DNA from: Cacajao melanocephalus
Taxonomy: Eukaryota > Chordata > Mammalia > Primates > Pitheciidae
Direction of reading: 5' to 3'
Assembly: GCA_963573385.1 (NCBI GenBank)
Contig: CAUYLG010058965.1
Location: forward strand, 62,001-126,000
Length of the DNA: 64,000 nt
In this document: positions 52,110 through 64,000 of the stretch, one piece after another
How the letters are laid out: each line of letters starts with the position of its first letter
Numbering within the stretch: position 1 is the first letter of the stretch
Program-made: the position numbers and the translations under genes
The notes under the pieces: generated by a model
Database searches by the model: none
Seen by the model: the letters and a program-made list of their open reading frames with translations, nothing else
Told to the model about the DNA's origin: nothing

Positions 52110-52780
52110 CATTTATTTCTTTACTCTTCAAATATTTAGTAAAGTCCAGCTGTGTGCCCTGCCCTTAGGAGACACTGAGTGGAAAGCAGGCTCCTCCAGA
52201 CGATCGCACTGCAATATAATTAGCATCGAACCAAAAGTCTGGCAGATTGTAGTCTGTAGTAGCAAAAGGAAGAGCAATTAGGTCTATCCAGGGAATGAGG
52301 AAAGACCTGACAAGATAGGAAGTGACTGAACTAGGACTTGAAGGATGGGCAAGAATCTGCCAGTTGAATACGGGGGCCGCCTGGCAAAAAGACAGCATAC
52401 AGAAAGGCAGAGACATGAAAGACCTCGGCACATCCACAAAGCGTTGGGCACAGGAGTCTAGCCAGATCTTAGGTCATGTGTTGTGGAGCATTTAGAGAAG
52501 AGAATGCAAAGTCCTCACATGCTTTACTCAGCTTTGGGTTTAAGGAGTGTTTCTGGTGTGGGCTCTGGAGACAGACTGCATGACTGTAAGCCCTGGCCTC
52601 ACTACTTCACACCTCTGTGATCTTGGACAAGAATGTTAACTTTCTGTTTCTCAGTTTCCTCATCTCAGATAATAATAGAACGTGCCTCACAGGGTGGTCA
52701 TGAGAACTTGAATAACAACATAAAGCACTTCAAACAGTGTCTGGCACATCAGTTGCTATTAATAATAACTATATAAGATA
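52110..52780 (-). repeat. L2 piece (52110-52420) and MIR (52560-52780), both reverse
   Basis: L2: 'tcaaatatttagtaaagtcc', 'gtgtgccctgcccttagg', then 'aggaagtgactgaactagg'. MIR: 'gtgggctctggagacagac', 'gtgatcttggacaagaatg', 'ctcagtttcctcatctcag', 'ctcacagggtggtcatgag'. The MIR is well preserved. Confidence 0.8.
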
Positions 52781-52862
52781 AAATTATATAATCAATAATG
52801 ATGATGTTTGCTTTGTAACCTGTAGTCAAAAAATAAAACCAAATACAACTTGCAAGGGAACT

Positions 52863-52957
52863 AGATGCTTCTGGAAGAGTTTGATAAGTATGGTTTGAGT
52901 TTTTAAAGTAAATTAACTTTTTTCTTTACAGGTGAAAAAATATACCTTTAGGAGGGG
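52863..52957 (+). repeat. 95-bp diverged direct repeat, copy 2
   Basis: Partner of 51946-52040, displaced 917 bases; ends ctttaggagggg where the L1 3' fragment begins. Confidence 0.72.
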
Positions 52958-53155
52958 AACAACCCACACTGAAGCCTGTCAGCGGGGGCCATGGGAGAGA
53001 GAGCTTCAGGATAAATAACTAGTGCATGCAGGGCTTAATACCTTGGTGATCTGTTGATAGATGCAGCAAACCACCCTGCACACGTTTCCCTGTGTAGCAA
53101 ACCTGCATGGCTTGCACATATATCCTGGAACTTAAAATAAGAAAAAATATATATA
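52957..53155 (+). mobile_element. L1P 3' end, severely 5'-truncated
   Basis: 'cacactgaagcctgtcagc', 'gcagggcttaataccttgg', gatgcagcaaaccaccctg and 'gcaaacctgcatggcttgc', then an A/TA-rich tail, are the last ~190 bases of a primate-age L1 3' UTR in forward orientation. Confidence 0.9.
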
Positions 53156-53352
53156 TAAGGACAGTGCCAGTCCTTAAGAGCCTAGCTTAAAAACTAGAGG
53201 AAAAATAGACTACTAAATAAATCAGAATTATTTAGTATGGTATAGAGGTATCCATAAGGTGCTGGGGGTCACTAATTATTAATGCAAACAGAGCACAGGA
53301 AGTTGATTAGAGCAGCCCAGTCAGAATGATGCTTTAGAAAGGCAGCAGTCAG
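53156..53352. other. Short L2-like intronic segment
   Basis: Text 'gacagtgccagtccttaag' and 'gctgggggtcactaatta' may be reverse L2; too short to be sure. Confidence 0.35.
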
Positions 53353-53636
53353 GGCCGGGTGCAGTGGCTCACACCTGTAATCCCAGCACTTTGGTAGGCA
53401 GAGGTGGGCAGATCACCTGAAGTCAGGAGTTCGAGACCAGCCTCTCCAACATGGTGAAACTCCGTCTCTACTAAAAATACAGCAATTAGCTGGGCATGGT
53501 GGCAGGTGCCTGTAATCCCAGCTACTCAGGAGGCTGAGGCAGGAGAATCGCTTGAACCCAGGATGTGGAGATCGCACCATTGCACTCTAGCCTGGGGACA
53601 AGAGTGAGACTTTATCTCCAAAAAAAAAAAAAAAAA
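53353..53636 (+). mobile_element. Alu, forward orientation, with small internal deletion
   Basis: ggccgggtgcagtggctcac at the start, both monomers, then a 17-base A-tail running into gaaagaaag. The second monomer lacks the segment between 'ggatgtggag' and 'atcgcaccattg', a short internal deletion. Confidence 0.94.
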
Positions 53637-53870
53637 GAAAGAAAGTCTATGCAGTGTGGAGCATGGACTGCAGCAGGGGGCTGAGGCTGGAGGTGGAGAA
53701 TTGTTGAGGTATTTCAAAGGATGTTGGAGGACTAAACTAATGGAGCAGAAGAGACAGATTTGGAAGATTCTGGTAATGTAGACTTGATTGAGTTTGGTGA
53801 GTAGTTAGATGAGGAGGGCGAGAAGGCTGTTCTTTTAGCATCTGGGTGTTTGCTAGATAGATTCTCCTGC
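53637..53870 (-). mobile_element. L2 LINE fragment, reverse orientation
   Basis: 'agcatggactgcagcagg', 'tgttggaggactaaac' and 'gtagacttgattgagtttgg' resemble L2 3' UTR in reverse. Confidence 0.5.
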
Positions 53871-55109
53871 CCCACACCAATGTCTGTGTGTTGGGGTACC
53901 AAGGTGGTGTTTGGGACAGGTCTTCTCCATGTACTGCTGCTGAGCTCACATTCACGCTGTGCATGCTGGGTGGGGTTCTCTACATGCTGTTTTCAGCTGA
54001 CTTAAATGCAGCACGTGATGATGAGCATATTTACATAATGTGTGATCACGGTAAGATTGGAATTTCCCATTTTAATTCCATTTTAAAGATGCTTTTTAAG
54101 CAAAAGAATATAATTCATTTTCCAAACTGCTGAAATGTTATTTTGGCCTCTTGAATCAAAGGCATTCTGCAAGTGTTTTCTTTATTACATGCCTTAAACT
54201 TTAATTAGAATTTAATTATAAGATCCTGAAGGCATGAGCAAGAGGAGCAGATGGGATAGTAAAAGCAGCTTAGTGAGGCAGGATTAAAGATTAAAAGTTG
54301 CTCGTTAATGGCATAAGGAATGAACGGAGAGCTAAATTACTATGCTTTTGTGATATCCTAATGCTTTTTCAATTCTGCAACTTATTCCTGGTTGGAAGCT
54401 GAAGAATCTCACAAATTAGGTTTTTAAGTTTTTGAGTTAGTAGAGTAGATTTGTACATAGAAAACAGGTAAAACCTGACAAAAAAATGTATTTTATGGGT
54501 TCTAGGACCTTGTACAATAATTGCTACATTGTAGGGGCTTATTGGTATTTATTGAATTGAACTGAAAGAAACTTACATCTTTTCACTAGTAAATATCAAA
54601 TGAGCATAAAGGATTTTTTTAGAGGTGGATGGGAAGGTGGGAGTCTCTAAGTCCAGGCTAACCTGTCCCATGGGAATCTTAGATATCTACTCAGGAAGGT
54701 GACTTATATGACCCTTCCGTCTTTAGCCTACTCCTCAGTTGACCTTAGTCATTTGCCCGACTTGGGTGGTTGGCAGAAGTGGTAGAAATTTGGAGTGGGA
54801 AACACTTTGAGACAGCTCTTCATGTCACATAGTGAGGATGACCAGCTCTGCTCTCTCGTGCTGTTTAGGATGATCTCCCGTTAGGCCAAATGATTCTACT
54901 TCTTAATGCTTTTCCCCCTAGCTTTTTTTTTACTTTTTGAAATCTGATATTTAGAATCCTCTCCCCTGCTTAATAACAAGCTCAATGAAGAAAAACTAGA
55001 GAATAGTAAGACAGAAAGGAAGACAAATATGTAGTGAAAGAAAAAGCATTCTATCTTCTATTTTCCAGGAACAAACTTTTTTAAAACAAGCTTTTTTAAG
55101 CCTGTTGAT
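53871..55109. other. Repeat-free AT-rich segment with homeodomain-like cores
   Basis: 53990-54430 contains TTACATAA-type (54030-54040), ATTTAAATGC-like and paired TAATTA-type motifs (about 54200-54225) and no recognised repeat. It may be a conserved non-coding element, judged only by appearance. The rest is unassigned. Confidence 0.35.
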
Positions 55110-55732
55110 AGTTGATTCTCATTATTTGCAGATTATTTATTTGCAAATTTGTGTACTTACTAAATCTTATTTGTAACCCTCAAATCAGTACTCATAACAC
55201 TTTCATAGTCATTCACAGAAATGCACAGAGAGGAGAATAATTTTTGAGTCTCTCGTCATGCATGTTCCCAGCTGATGTCAAAGACGATAACACCCTGCCT
55301 TCTTGTTTCAGCTGTCATAGTGTAAACAAGTGTCTTTTTCAAAGTCTACTAGTGCCATGTTTTTCTCATTTTTGTGCTTTGTGGTGATTTTACCATTTAA
55401 AATGCACCCCAAACATTGTGCCAAAGTGCTGTTTATTGTTCCTAAGCGCAAGAAAGCTGCAATGTGCCTTACTTGTGTGTTAGATAAGCTTCGTTCAGGC
55501 ATGAGTTACGTGCTGTTGGCTGTGAGTTCAGTGTTAATGAGTCAACAATATATATAACAAATGAGATAGTTTTAAGCAAGAATACACATCAAACAGAGTT
55601 GTGTATTGGTGAGTTGGCAAAAATATAACTAGAGGCTTGAAGGAACCTAGCCCTATATTTCCCCTAGGAGCAATGGTCCAGTATTCCCTAATTCAGTATT
55701 TCTGGAGACTACCAAAAATAATAAAGAGTCAG
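55110..55732 (+). mobile_element. Tigger-family (pogo) transposon relic with transposase N-terminal remnant
   Basis: The left end gttgattctcattatttgc and the right end ataataaagagtcagc are inverted relatives. The frame 55330-55557 carries [10 protein letters not shown] and then DKLRSGMSY, the start of the CENP-B/pogo-type helix-turn-helix region of Tigger transposases, now broken by indels. Text near 55640 ('ggaacctagccctatatttc') is the usual sequence before the right terminus. Most of the transposase is absent, so this is an internally deleted copy. Confidence 0.85.
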
Positions 55733-58700
55733 CCGAGTATCTTTCTCCTTTTCTCCTTGATCTTTCTTAAGCTTTTTATCTCTTGACACATCAAGCTGTG
55801 TGTATATGGCATGCATTTATTTGCTTGTATTATATATGCATATATTTGGCACTTATTATATCACATGATACACTATTCTGTGACCTGTCTTTTAACTTAT
55901 TGATTGTGTGGCCTTTGGGCTATATGCACTGAGATCCATTTGTTACCCTTGACCTGCTGTATGCTGTGTTACAGGGAGTTGACCCATGTCCTCTGACAAC
56001 TTGACATCAGTGGGAGATGGCAAGGCAAGAGAAAGAGAAGCTGGGGTATGTCCTTCCCTCTCTCTACCTTGGGCAACGTCTCTGGCAGTGGCCCCTATAC
56101 AGCTCTCCCACCTGTTGGGTGGGTCCTCCATGGCTCTCTCATCGGCTGGTTGATCCTGGGTCTTGAGCTTTAGCCTTGCCTTCTTCCTTTGTCTTTTTAG
56201 CTGACAGGTGGAAGAAGCTTCCTGCTGATGCTGATCTCTGAGTTTCTTCCCTGTCCTCTGGATAGAGCATCAGATTCAAAAGCCAAGGCAAGACAAAAAA
56301 TAAGGGAATGGTAGCTAAGGTCCAACACTTTACAAGAAAGCCTGAGAAAGAGGTGGAGGGGGTGGTTTGACACCAGGCCTACACACTGAGTGTGTGATGT
56401 TGCAGTTCTGCAGGCACCGATTAAGCAAATGAGATGCCAGCAATGCTTGGAAAGCAGCCGCTGCCTCTCGTCCTGAGCTTGTTTGTCTGGAATACGATTC
56501 CCTTGAACCTGACTAGCTCATCCACTGGGAGAGAGAAAAAAAATTCTGATAATTATCCTGACCAGGCTCTAACAGGGCCTCCTTCCCTAGAATATAATTT
56601 TTGTCTGGCCTCTTTTCATTCACTTCTTCCCATTAGGACCCTTTTCCCACAGAGTGTGAGATTCCCTGAGGGTCTAAAAACTGAAACACTATACAGCATT
56701 TTGAGCCCCTTGTGTGGCACAGCCCTTATTAAAAATGTATTTTCTCTGAGCCGTGGCTGCATTTCCTGAAGTGTGGATTAACAGAAAGTCCTTCAGAGCT
56801 GAAAGATGTTATTGAAGAACCACTGTACCAAGTGGCATTAAATATTTATTGCCTGCTACATGTAAATTGTTCATCGTCTTGTTTTAACTCTTGGACCAAA
56901 AGGCTTGATGTCTGTTTTCTGCTAAAGTGGAAATCACAGGAAAGGTACTTTTTACTTTGCTGTGGTAGTTTCTTGTCCTAGGAATATGGGATATTTCTTT
57001 GTTCTCATAGTAATAATAGAAAAGATTGCCTTGACTCTCAGCATTTCACTGGGAGGCCACGTGGTGTCATCATGGAGAAAAATTCAGATTCTGGGGCAAG
57101 CACAGTGGGCTTTGCCACCTGCAAGCTATGTTGGCTTGAGAATCTGATACCACTTACGTTTGTTGTGCTGGAAAAATGGAACATTGAGTAAGTAGCACTG
57201 AGCACAATTCCTGGCACCTAGTAGGTTCTCTCTTTCTCCTAGATCTTCTGTTTGGGACTTTCCAAATACATTTCTAAGCAACCTAGAATAAAATATGCTA
57301 TTAGTATGCTGTTAATAATAACCAAAGCACTCAGCTTAATCTTTACTTATTAAATACAACTGAAATGTTGCTCAGACACCCTTTGCTGTTTTTGGAATAT
57401 CTTTGTAAACATTTCTGATCTTGCTTAAAAGACGTAACAGCATTTCAGAGGCTTGTCTTAGCTGTTATTATTCATACCTAAAAACCTACAGAGGTTGGAT
57501 AATTTTGGCACACATATGTGTGGATGCATGTATATGTATAAATATTCTATCTCTGTAAACATGTGTATATGCAGGCACATGTATAACTCTTTAAGAAGTG
57601 TTTTTCTAATGTTTTATTTTCTTAAAGTCTGTACTTCACATCATTTTTTTTCCCCAGAACTGTTTATCCTCACTCCAGACATGACCCTTGGAAAGGTGGC
57701 AGAAAAAACAAACGGCTGGTGTGTTTTGGGGCAGTCTGCATTCCTTTTAACTCTCTGAGACCAGGCTTATGTATGGGCTTTCAAGCTATTTGTCCAGAGG
57801 CCCAACCACTTTGATTTCTGCTTGAAAATTAGCCGGTTGTTCAAGCTCATGAGAGCTTGCACAGAGCTTTCTTAGGTTTGCAAACTGGTGATCTATGAAG
57901 TGTTTGCTTTTATTTGTAACTTTAACCAAGGCAGCCTTAACTGGACTTTTGTTTTCTTATTTAACTTTTATCCATGTAACTTTAACCTAACTTCTTTTTC
58001 AAATCTCCATTCTCCCCCATCTGACAATTCCTAATCCCTCTTTTGTCCTCAGATTTTCCTTCAAAGTCAGGATATGACATTTAAATCTATGCTTTAGGAA
58101 GTATCTGAAAGCTAACACACACATAGAATTATTATTTTTTTCTGGGTTGCTTAGGAGGATTAGACAAGGGTTTTAGACTGCAGAATTCAGAAAAAAATTG
58201 ATGGAAGTTGTGCTGCAGCTTGGAGGGCAGTGTGGGTTTTAGAAAGAATAAGGACACTTTCATTTGCCCCCTTCATATGGACTTTTATTTCCTCTGCAAG
58301 AGGCCCAGGGGCCTGGGCTGTGGATGGTTTAGACAGGAAAAGACTGAAGGGATAACTGCTTCCAGACCTTCAGCCTTGAATGTTCAGCCATTATTCAAGC
58401 CCTTGAGAAAGAGATCAAGAGGCATAAGGAGGCTTGGGGAGTTTCCATGCAGCTTCTCTGAGCTCCAGCTTGTGTGCATGGTTCTCCAAATGTGTCTCCA
58501 ACACTACTGAAAGTACTTTCATACCTCAACTAACCCTTATTGCAAGCCTGTGAAGAAACAGTAGTATATATATATTTTTTGACAGATGAGGCAACTAAAG
58601 CTCTGGGAGGTACAGAAACTTAAGGTCTAACTAGGGTTACATTGAGACTAGATTAATCAGTTAGTAGATTGTCTTTCTGTTTCATCATGTGCTTCATTTC

Positions 58701-58739
58701 CTCCTGGGTTTACATGACCCTCCTTTGGAAATCCCCTTC
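55733..58739. other. Long unique intronic stretch
   Basis: No gene recognised. A faint reverse MIR piece lies near 57090-57250. Frames such as 56434-56769 (111 codons) have no recognisable domain. 57280-57480 is repeat-free and AT-rich. Confidence 0.4.
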
Positions 58740-59480
58740 TGGTAATATCTTAGTTAAATGAAAGAACTTTTATTGAGTATCTATTATGATTATATGTTAT
58801 AATAAGTTTTATGGAGTATCTATTATGAGTATATCTATTATGTGTTAGGCATTGTTTCATGCAGTATGCATCTATGTAGTGTACATTCTAATAAGAACCA
58901 TGTGAAGAAAGTGTATTACCTCCATTTTAGACAGGAAATCCCTGCAATATAGAGGGTTAGGGAATTTGCTCAAGAACAGGACACAGGAGGTGACACCAGG
59001 ATTTGAGCCCAGGTCTGATTCCAGAACTTCTAGCATGCCCACCACACCAGCTGTCCTTATTAGGAGAAGGGCCATTAGTATGAGGCCACTCAAAATAGAC
59101 GTGGTAGATATGTAGCAATCAATGCAAAGGTATTGTGTTTCATGCTCTGTTGCAATCTCATTTCATTTCTAGCATTATAGGGATTTAAAGCAGAGGTGGG
59201 CTTGCTTTCTTAGTTTCAGTTTTCTGAGAAACAAAAATAGTAACAACAATGATGATGGATCTTGTTACCATATGTGAGTATCTGTGTGTACTAGGCACGG
59301 TACTTGGTCTTTACACGTTCTTTTAAGTTAACCTTATGACAACTCTGTGCAGTTTTCTCAAATTTATATCTGAGAAAGCACTCAGAGAGGTTGAGTCACT
59401 TGCTTGCCCATATCACACTACTAGTAAGTGGAGGAGTGAGTATTTGAACCTAAGACTTCTTACAATAAAATTATTCTCTT
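58740..59480 (+). repeat. Two MIR copies (58750-59060 and 59220-59480)
   Basis: First: 'tgtgttaggcattgtttc', 'gggaatttgctcaagaac', ggatttgagcccaggtctga. Second: 'gtactaggcacggtacttgg', 'gcactcagagaggttgag', 'ctagtaagtggaggagtg'. The first carries an unusual internal triplication near 58775-58850. Confidence 0.8.
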
Positions 59481-59769
59481 TCCACTCAGTATATGGGACA
59501 TGTATCCCTGGGGGCACACGTGGGAACTATAATTGGTCCATAAGATGATTGATGATGGTATAGGGACAGGGTGTTAAAGAACATTGATGCCCGTAGTAAA
59601 ATAGTGATTCCCTTTCACTTGTCTTATAACCATCTGGTTACATGAAGGAGGAAGTCTCAGTTAGGTGCCAGTATGCCTTTTACAACTTTCTAACAGAGAA
59701 CAGGGCCTGGGCTCTGAGGCTTGGGCAGGTAATCGAATCTGGAGGAGCATGATGACATTCTTTGTTTTT

Positions 59770-60800
59770 ATTGTATTTTAATATATTCTCTTATTAAAAA
59801 TATTATAACACGTTTATATATACAAAATAACTATAATGTCTATATAAGGTATAAAGAATAATATAATGAGCATCCATGTACCTATCACCTATTGAAGAGT
59901 TAGTTACTAGTTTTAGTTACTATGAGAACCTTCTGTGTCGCTCTCCCCATTCCAGCTTCTTTCTTTCTCTCCTGCCAACATCTTACATAATCACTGTATA
60001 AGTATCAAAATCAGGCAGTTAACATTGACAATACTATTATCCATTCTACAGACTTTATTCTAGTTTTGCCTATTGTCGTACTAATGTTTCATTTCCTGGA
60101 CCAGAATCTAGGGTCATGCAATGCATTTGCTTGTCATCTTCTTTGTCTTTTGGAATAGTTCCTCACTCTTTTTGTCTTTCATGACCATGACATTTTTGAA
60201 GAATCTGGCCAGGCATTTTGTAGAATGCCGCTCACTTTGGGTTGATATGTTGTTTCTGCAATATTAAATTTAAATTACTTTTTTTTTTTTGGCATGGAAG
60301 CTACAGAAATGATGTGCCCTTCACAGTGCATCATAGCGGGAGGCACATGATGATGATTTATCGCATCACAGGTGATGTGAACGTCAGTCACTTGGTTCAG
60401 GTTGTATCTTCCAGTTTGTCCACTGTAAGGTTACTATTTTTCCATTTGTAATTAATGATTACATTGTGGGGAGATACTTTGAGATTATGTATAATATCAT
60501 GCTTCTCATACCTTTGTCCACTAATTTTAGCAACTATTGTAAATTCTTGCCTGAAACAATTACTCCTGTGTGTTTTTCCATGTGGTATTTTACTATGATT
60601 ATAATTATTTCCATGTTTATTAACGGGAACTCCTTGTAGGTGGCTTTCTCCTTGCCACACACTTATTTATTCATTCAATTATTTATTTGTATCAGTATGT
60701 ACTTACAAGTTCTTATTTTATTCTCTGGATTATAATTCATTACTATTGTGATTTTGTTTTGCAAATAGTCCTTTTAACTAATGGAAACTCCTTCAAGTTA
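59770..60800. mobile_element. Old L1 (L1M) 3' region
   Basis: 'gagcatccatgtacctatc', 'tggaccagaatctagggtc', 'gtgatgtgaacgtcagtc', 'tgtccactgtaaggttac', 'atttgtatcagtatgtac' and 'cttattttattctctgg' occur in the L1M 3' UTR. A T-run of about 12 lies near 60279-60290. Diverged. Confidence 0.65.
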
Positions 60801-61639
60801 GCTTTTCTGTCTTTCTGACATGTCTCCATCTTTTTAAAGGCACATCTTTACTTTTTGGTGCCAGAAGATGCCACTTTGTGCTTTACTTGCTCCAGCCCTG
60901 AGAGGAGCCTCCTTTTGCTGTTCTGCATCCATTCCTCTCAGTCACTCCTTCATGCACTATAATATGATTTCCACTTTCCCCAGTGCACTGACACTGCTGT
61001 TACTTAGGTTTTTGCTAAAGCCGTAGATATCTTAATTCTTCTTTTACTGCATACCAGACATCTCTTGTGCCTCATATCAAATCTTCTCAAGAGGATAGTA
61101 AAGGGAAATCATATCATCTCTTGTTCTGGCTGCCATGACCAAGTTTGCATAGATTCTGAAAAACTTCCTACAGTATAAGCTGACAGTACCTCACCTCGTG
61201 CTACCTACTGTTCTATGGGGCACCCCCACGAGGTTCCATGGGGTTTCCTTGTGGATGCTACCTCTGGATCTCACTCTGTGCCCACACATGTACAACCTGG
61301 ATAGGTAATTAATGCTTCCTTTCTCTCTATTATGGATAGTTTTGAGATACAATTCATGTGGCTTGGGGTGTGGAGAGGTTGAGGATGGTCCTATGGGATA
61401 GAGAATGAGTCACTCCTAGTGGGGCCAACTGATACCACAACTTCATCTTGCCTTCCCCTCCTTGTTATTTGTTTTATTCCCTTTGTCCATCAGTCCTCTC
61501 CTGATCCCTAGTACTGCACTACCTGATGCAGTACTAGTATATAAACCTTCTTGCTCAGGGTCTGCTTTCTCGGGAACTGAGGCAGTGTTCAGTGTTTAAC
61601 ACTCCTTCTCTATAATCTCTTAACCTCTACCCTATCACA
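60801..61639. other. Intronic sequence, nothing recognised
   Basis: Some L1-like continuation near 60830-61000; otherwise unassigned. No gene. Confidence 0.35.
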
Positions 61640-62400
61640 TGTTCATTCACTCATTCCAATTCAGTCATTCATTTATACCTTATTTATTGAGACTTTCTCT
61701 GTGTGAGACATTGAGTACAGGTAGACAAAAACCTTGATTTTTTAGAGGTTATTTTATTTGGGGGGGCAGAAATAACTAAATAAAGCCAATTCAGCTGAAT
61801 TGTAAGTGCTTTTAAGAAAATACAGCACGGAGAGGGCAGAGAATGGGCCACTTGGGGCCTGGCATTGGGACAGTTACCAGGCACACTCTGAGGATGTGAC
61901 ATTTGAACTGATAAGAAGTCAGCAAGAAGAAATGAGCTGAGAGAAGACTGATTTATTCACAGGGAAGAAGAAGTGCAAGAGCCCTCATTTTCTGTTTCGC
62001 ACTAGAATGGCATTCCTATGATTCTTCAAATAGTGCCACCTTTCTTCCAACCTCCATGCATTTGCACAGATTGTAGCTTTGACCTGGAATGCCCTCTCTG
62101 ACTTATCAAGCTGGCAGATTTCTATCCTTAGCTCAGATCTCATCTAAAGCAGCTCTCCTTCCCCAGGCAGATTTTAAGTGCTTTTTCCATTGTTGGTATG
62201 CTGTGCTTTGAGCACAGTATTCATTTGTGATAGTCACATGAGTGTATGTCTTAGAATTGTTCACCTGCCTCTCTTCTCCTTGAACTAGGAGCACTCTGAG
62301 GGCAGGACTGTGTTTACTGGTATTCTCAACAAAGTGAGTATAGGGGTTTAAATCTATTTATTGATGGGTTGGATGGATGAATGGATGAGTACATGGGACA
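61640..62400. mobile_element. L2 pieces (reverse 61640-61920, forward 62030-62400)
   Basis: Reverse: 'tcattcactcattccaatt', 'tgtgagacattgagtacagg'. Forward: 'catgcatttgcacagattg', 'tgacctggaatgccctctc', 'gagggcaggactgtgttt', with 'gatggatgaatggatgag' at the end. Confidence 0.72.
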
Positions 62401-62696
62401 AAGAAGAAAAATAATACATGAATTAAAACAAATAAATGAAAGAGTCAGTGAATAAATGACAGTGACTTGACCTTAAGACGTTGTCCCCTTTGTAGATGAG
62501 ACAGGAGTATAACCATTCACAGAGTACTGTGATAAATGCTTAGAGAGTCTCAGTGTATAAACAACGATTGGCAGCCCGCAAGTTCTGCTCATAGATGCAT
62601 ATTATTTCAGCCATTTCATGCTTATTTATTTAGTTTTTAAGAAACTCATTTAGGTACCAAACATAAAAGGCCCAGATCTGCAGCTTTGCAGATTTG

Positions 62697-62974
62697 AGGC
62701 CAGGCACATGCCTGTAATCCTAGCACTTTGAGGGGCCAAGTGCACATTGCTTGAGGCTAGGAGTTTGAGACCAGCCTGGGCAACATGGCAAAATCCTGTC
62801 TCTACAAAAATTAGCTGGATGGGGTGTCACACGCCTGTAGTCCCAGTTCCTCGGGAGGCTGAGGCAGGAGAATTGCTTGAAAATGGAATGCAGAAGTTGC
62901 AGTGAGCTGAGATCATACCACTGTGCTCCAGCTTGGGCAACAGAGTGAGACTTTGTCTCAAAAAACCCAAAAAA
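62697..62974 (+). mobile_element. AluJ-like element, forward, with 9-bp duplications
   Basis: aggccaggcacatgcctgta through both monomers to an A-rich tail with CCC interruption. The 9-mer gcagatttg flanks it at 62688-62696 and 62975-62983. The head is shortened (about 15 bases missing) and divergence is high, suggesting AluJ. Confidence 0.93.
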
Positions 62975-62983
62975 GCAGATTTG

Positions 62984-64000
62984 GCAGTACTGGACCCTTC
63001 TCCTGCACGGAGCTGGGTATAAAAATCCACTGGAAACTGGGAAATTATTAGGATAACTATATTAAAATATGTTGAAGTTTTTTAGTCGTGTCAGTTTTGA
63101 CATTTGTTTATACTAGTTAAGGGAAAATGAAACTTCAGGTTAATGGCTTTTACCTTCATTTTACTGTAATTAATTTGCTCTATTCTGTTGGTGCTGGAAA
63201 TTCAGCTTTTGAAGGCCCAGAAAGAGGACTAGGGGTACAGGTGGCAAGGAAAGGTTGATTCGTGGTGACCTGGCACACTCTATTCCATCTTTAAGTCCTC
63301 ACCATAAATAGCACTTTACCCAGGTTCTTGTTACCTGAAAATATGTGTTCACTCGGAGTATCCAGATTGGGCAGGACTTCGAGGAGGGGGATGGAAAGTG
63401 CACTTAATCTTCATCTTCACATTAAAATAGCTTCTCTTTCTCTTCTCCCTCTGGAAGCTGCCATTGTGAGGACGCATTAAGGTGGCAGAGGACCCTCTGG
63501 AGTCCATCCAGAACCCACTGGGGTACCTGTGTCCCTTTTGTTTGTCAGTGTATCAACCATGGATCCTGCACTAAACAGGTGGCACATTTAAATGGGGTAA
63601 TCTGAGAAGAGTGGACAAGTGTAGGGAAACTACAGGGGTAGTGCAAGATGCTTGGCTATCAAAAGTGGGGCTGGTACTCCCTCTGGGCCTAAGGAACAAG
63701 AGGAGGGACTGTGAGCTGGCCATGGAGAGATTGTTTTGTGGAGGTACTTACCTTTGTGACCTTTAGTGGAGAGCTGCAGCTATGCCACACTTTCTTCTAG
63801 TCTGCTGATATCCCTCTGTGTCCTCCATTAACTGAACCTGGCTGGAGGCCAGAAGCAGGAGAGCCTTCTGGTGTGCTTCACACCCACCAGCATCCTGGCT
63901 CAGAAGCAGGGTGGAGAAATTTAGAGATTGAATTTTAAGAGCACATGGAAGATGTCTGGGACATTTGGGCATTCTTCCTGAGTGGTTGGTTCTTGTGGTC
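62984..64000. other. Unique intronic sequence to the window end
   Basis: No repeat or gene recognised. A minus frame at 63763-63972 (69 codons) has no recognisable feature. Confidence 0.4.

Overview
The window looks like primate nuclear DNA, most likely human or another ape. It is AT-leaning, intron-like and full of Alu, L1, L2, MIR, MaLR LTR and Tigger/hAT fossils. Two short exons on the + strand match the human gene FGGY (FGGY carbohydrate kinase domain containing, a D-ribulokinase on chromosome 1p in human). Species and locus are inferred from recognised protein and repeat sequence; no alignment was run. No microbial-type operon, CRISPR array, RNA gene or second intact protein gene was seen, and almost every long open frame is a chance frame or lies in a repeat.

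Layout. 1-3429 is FGGY intron carrying a MER2-like DNA transposon (102-420) and a retrocopy of LAPTM4B (1379-3039) bounded by perfect 17-bp target-site duplications. 3430-3581 is the first FGGY exon. 3582-28132 is one intron of about 24.5 kb with MIR, L2, MER5A and hAT relics, a full-length Alu (9988-10283), a 3'-truncated Alu (24509-24755), an old local duplication (14911/15816) and two MaLR solo LTRs in divergent orientation (26639-27012 and 27552-27874). 28133-28221 is the second FGGY exon, joining the first in frame. From 28222 to the end is a further intron of at least 35.7 kb. It holds a Tigger element bracketed by inverted CA/TG microsatellites with a perfect 31-bp hairpin inside (28545-29412), an ERV1-type solo LTR (31169-31778), old L1 3' regions, several Alus, an L1P 3' end (52957-53155), a second Tigger relic with transposase remnants (55110-55732) and long unique stretches.

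Most notable observation: the LAPTM4B retrocopy is chimeric. Its first 80 bases, inside the target-site duplications, are MaLR LTR sequence. They begin about where transcription from such an LTR should start, and they stop exactly where other MaLR LTRs in this window carry a GTGAGT splice donor. The simplest reading is that an LTR-promoted, spliced LAPTM4B mRNA was once made in the germ line and reverse-transcribed into this FGGY intron, preserving a fossil of a retroviral-promoter transcript.
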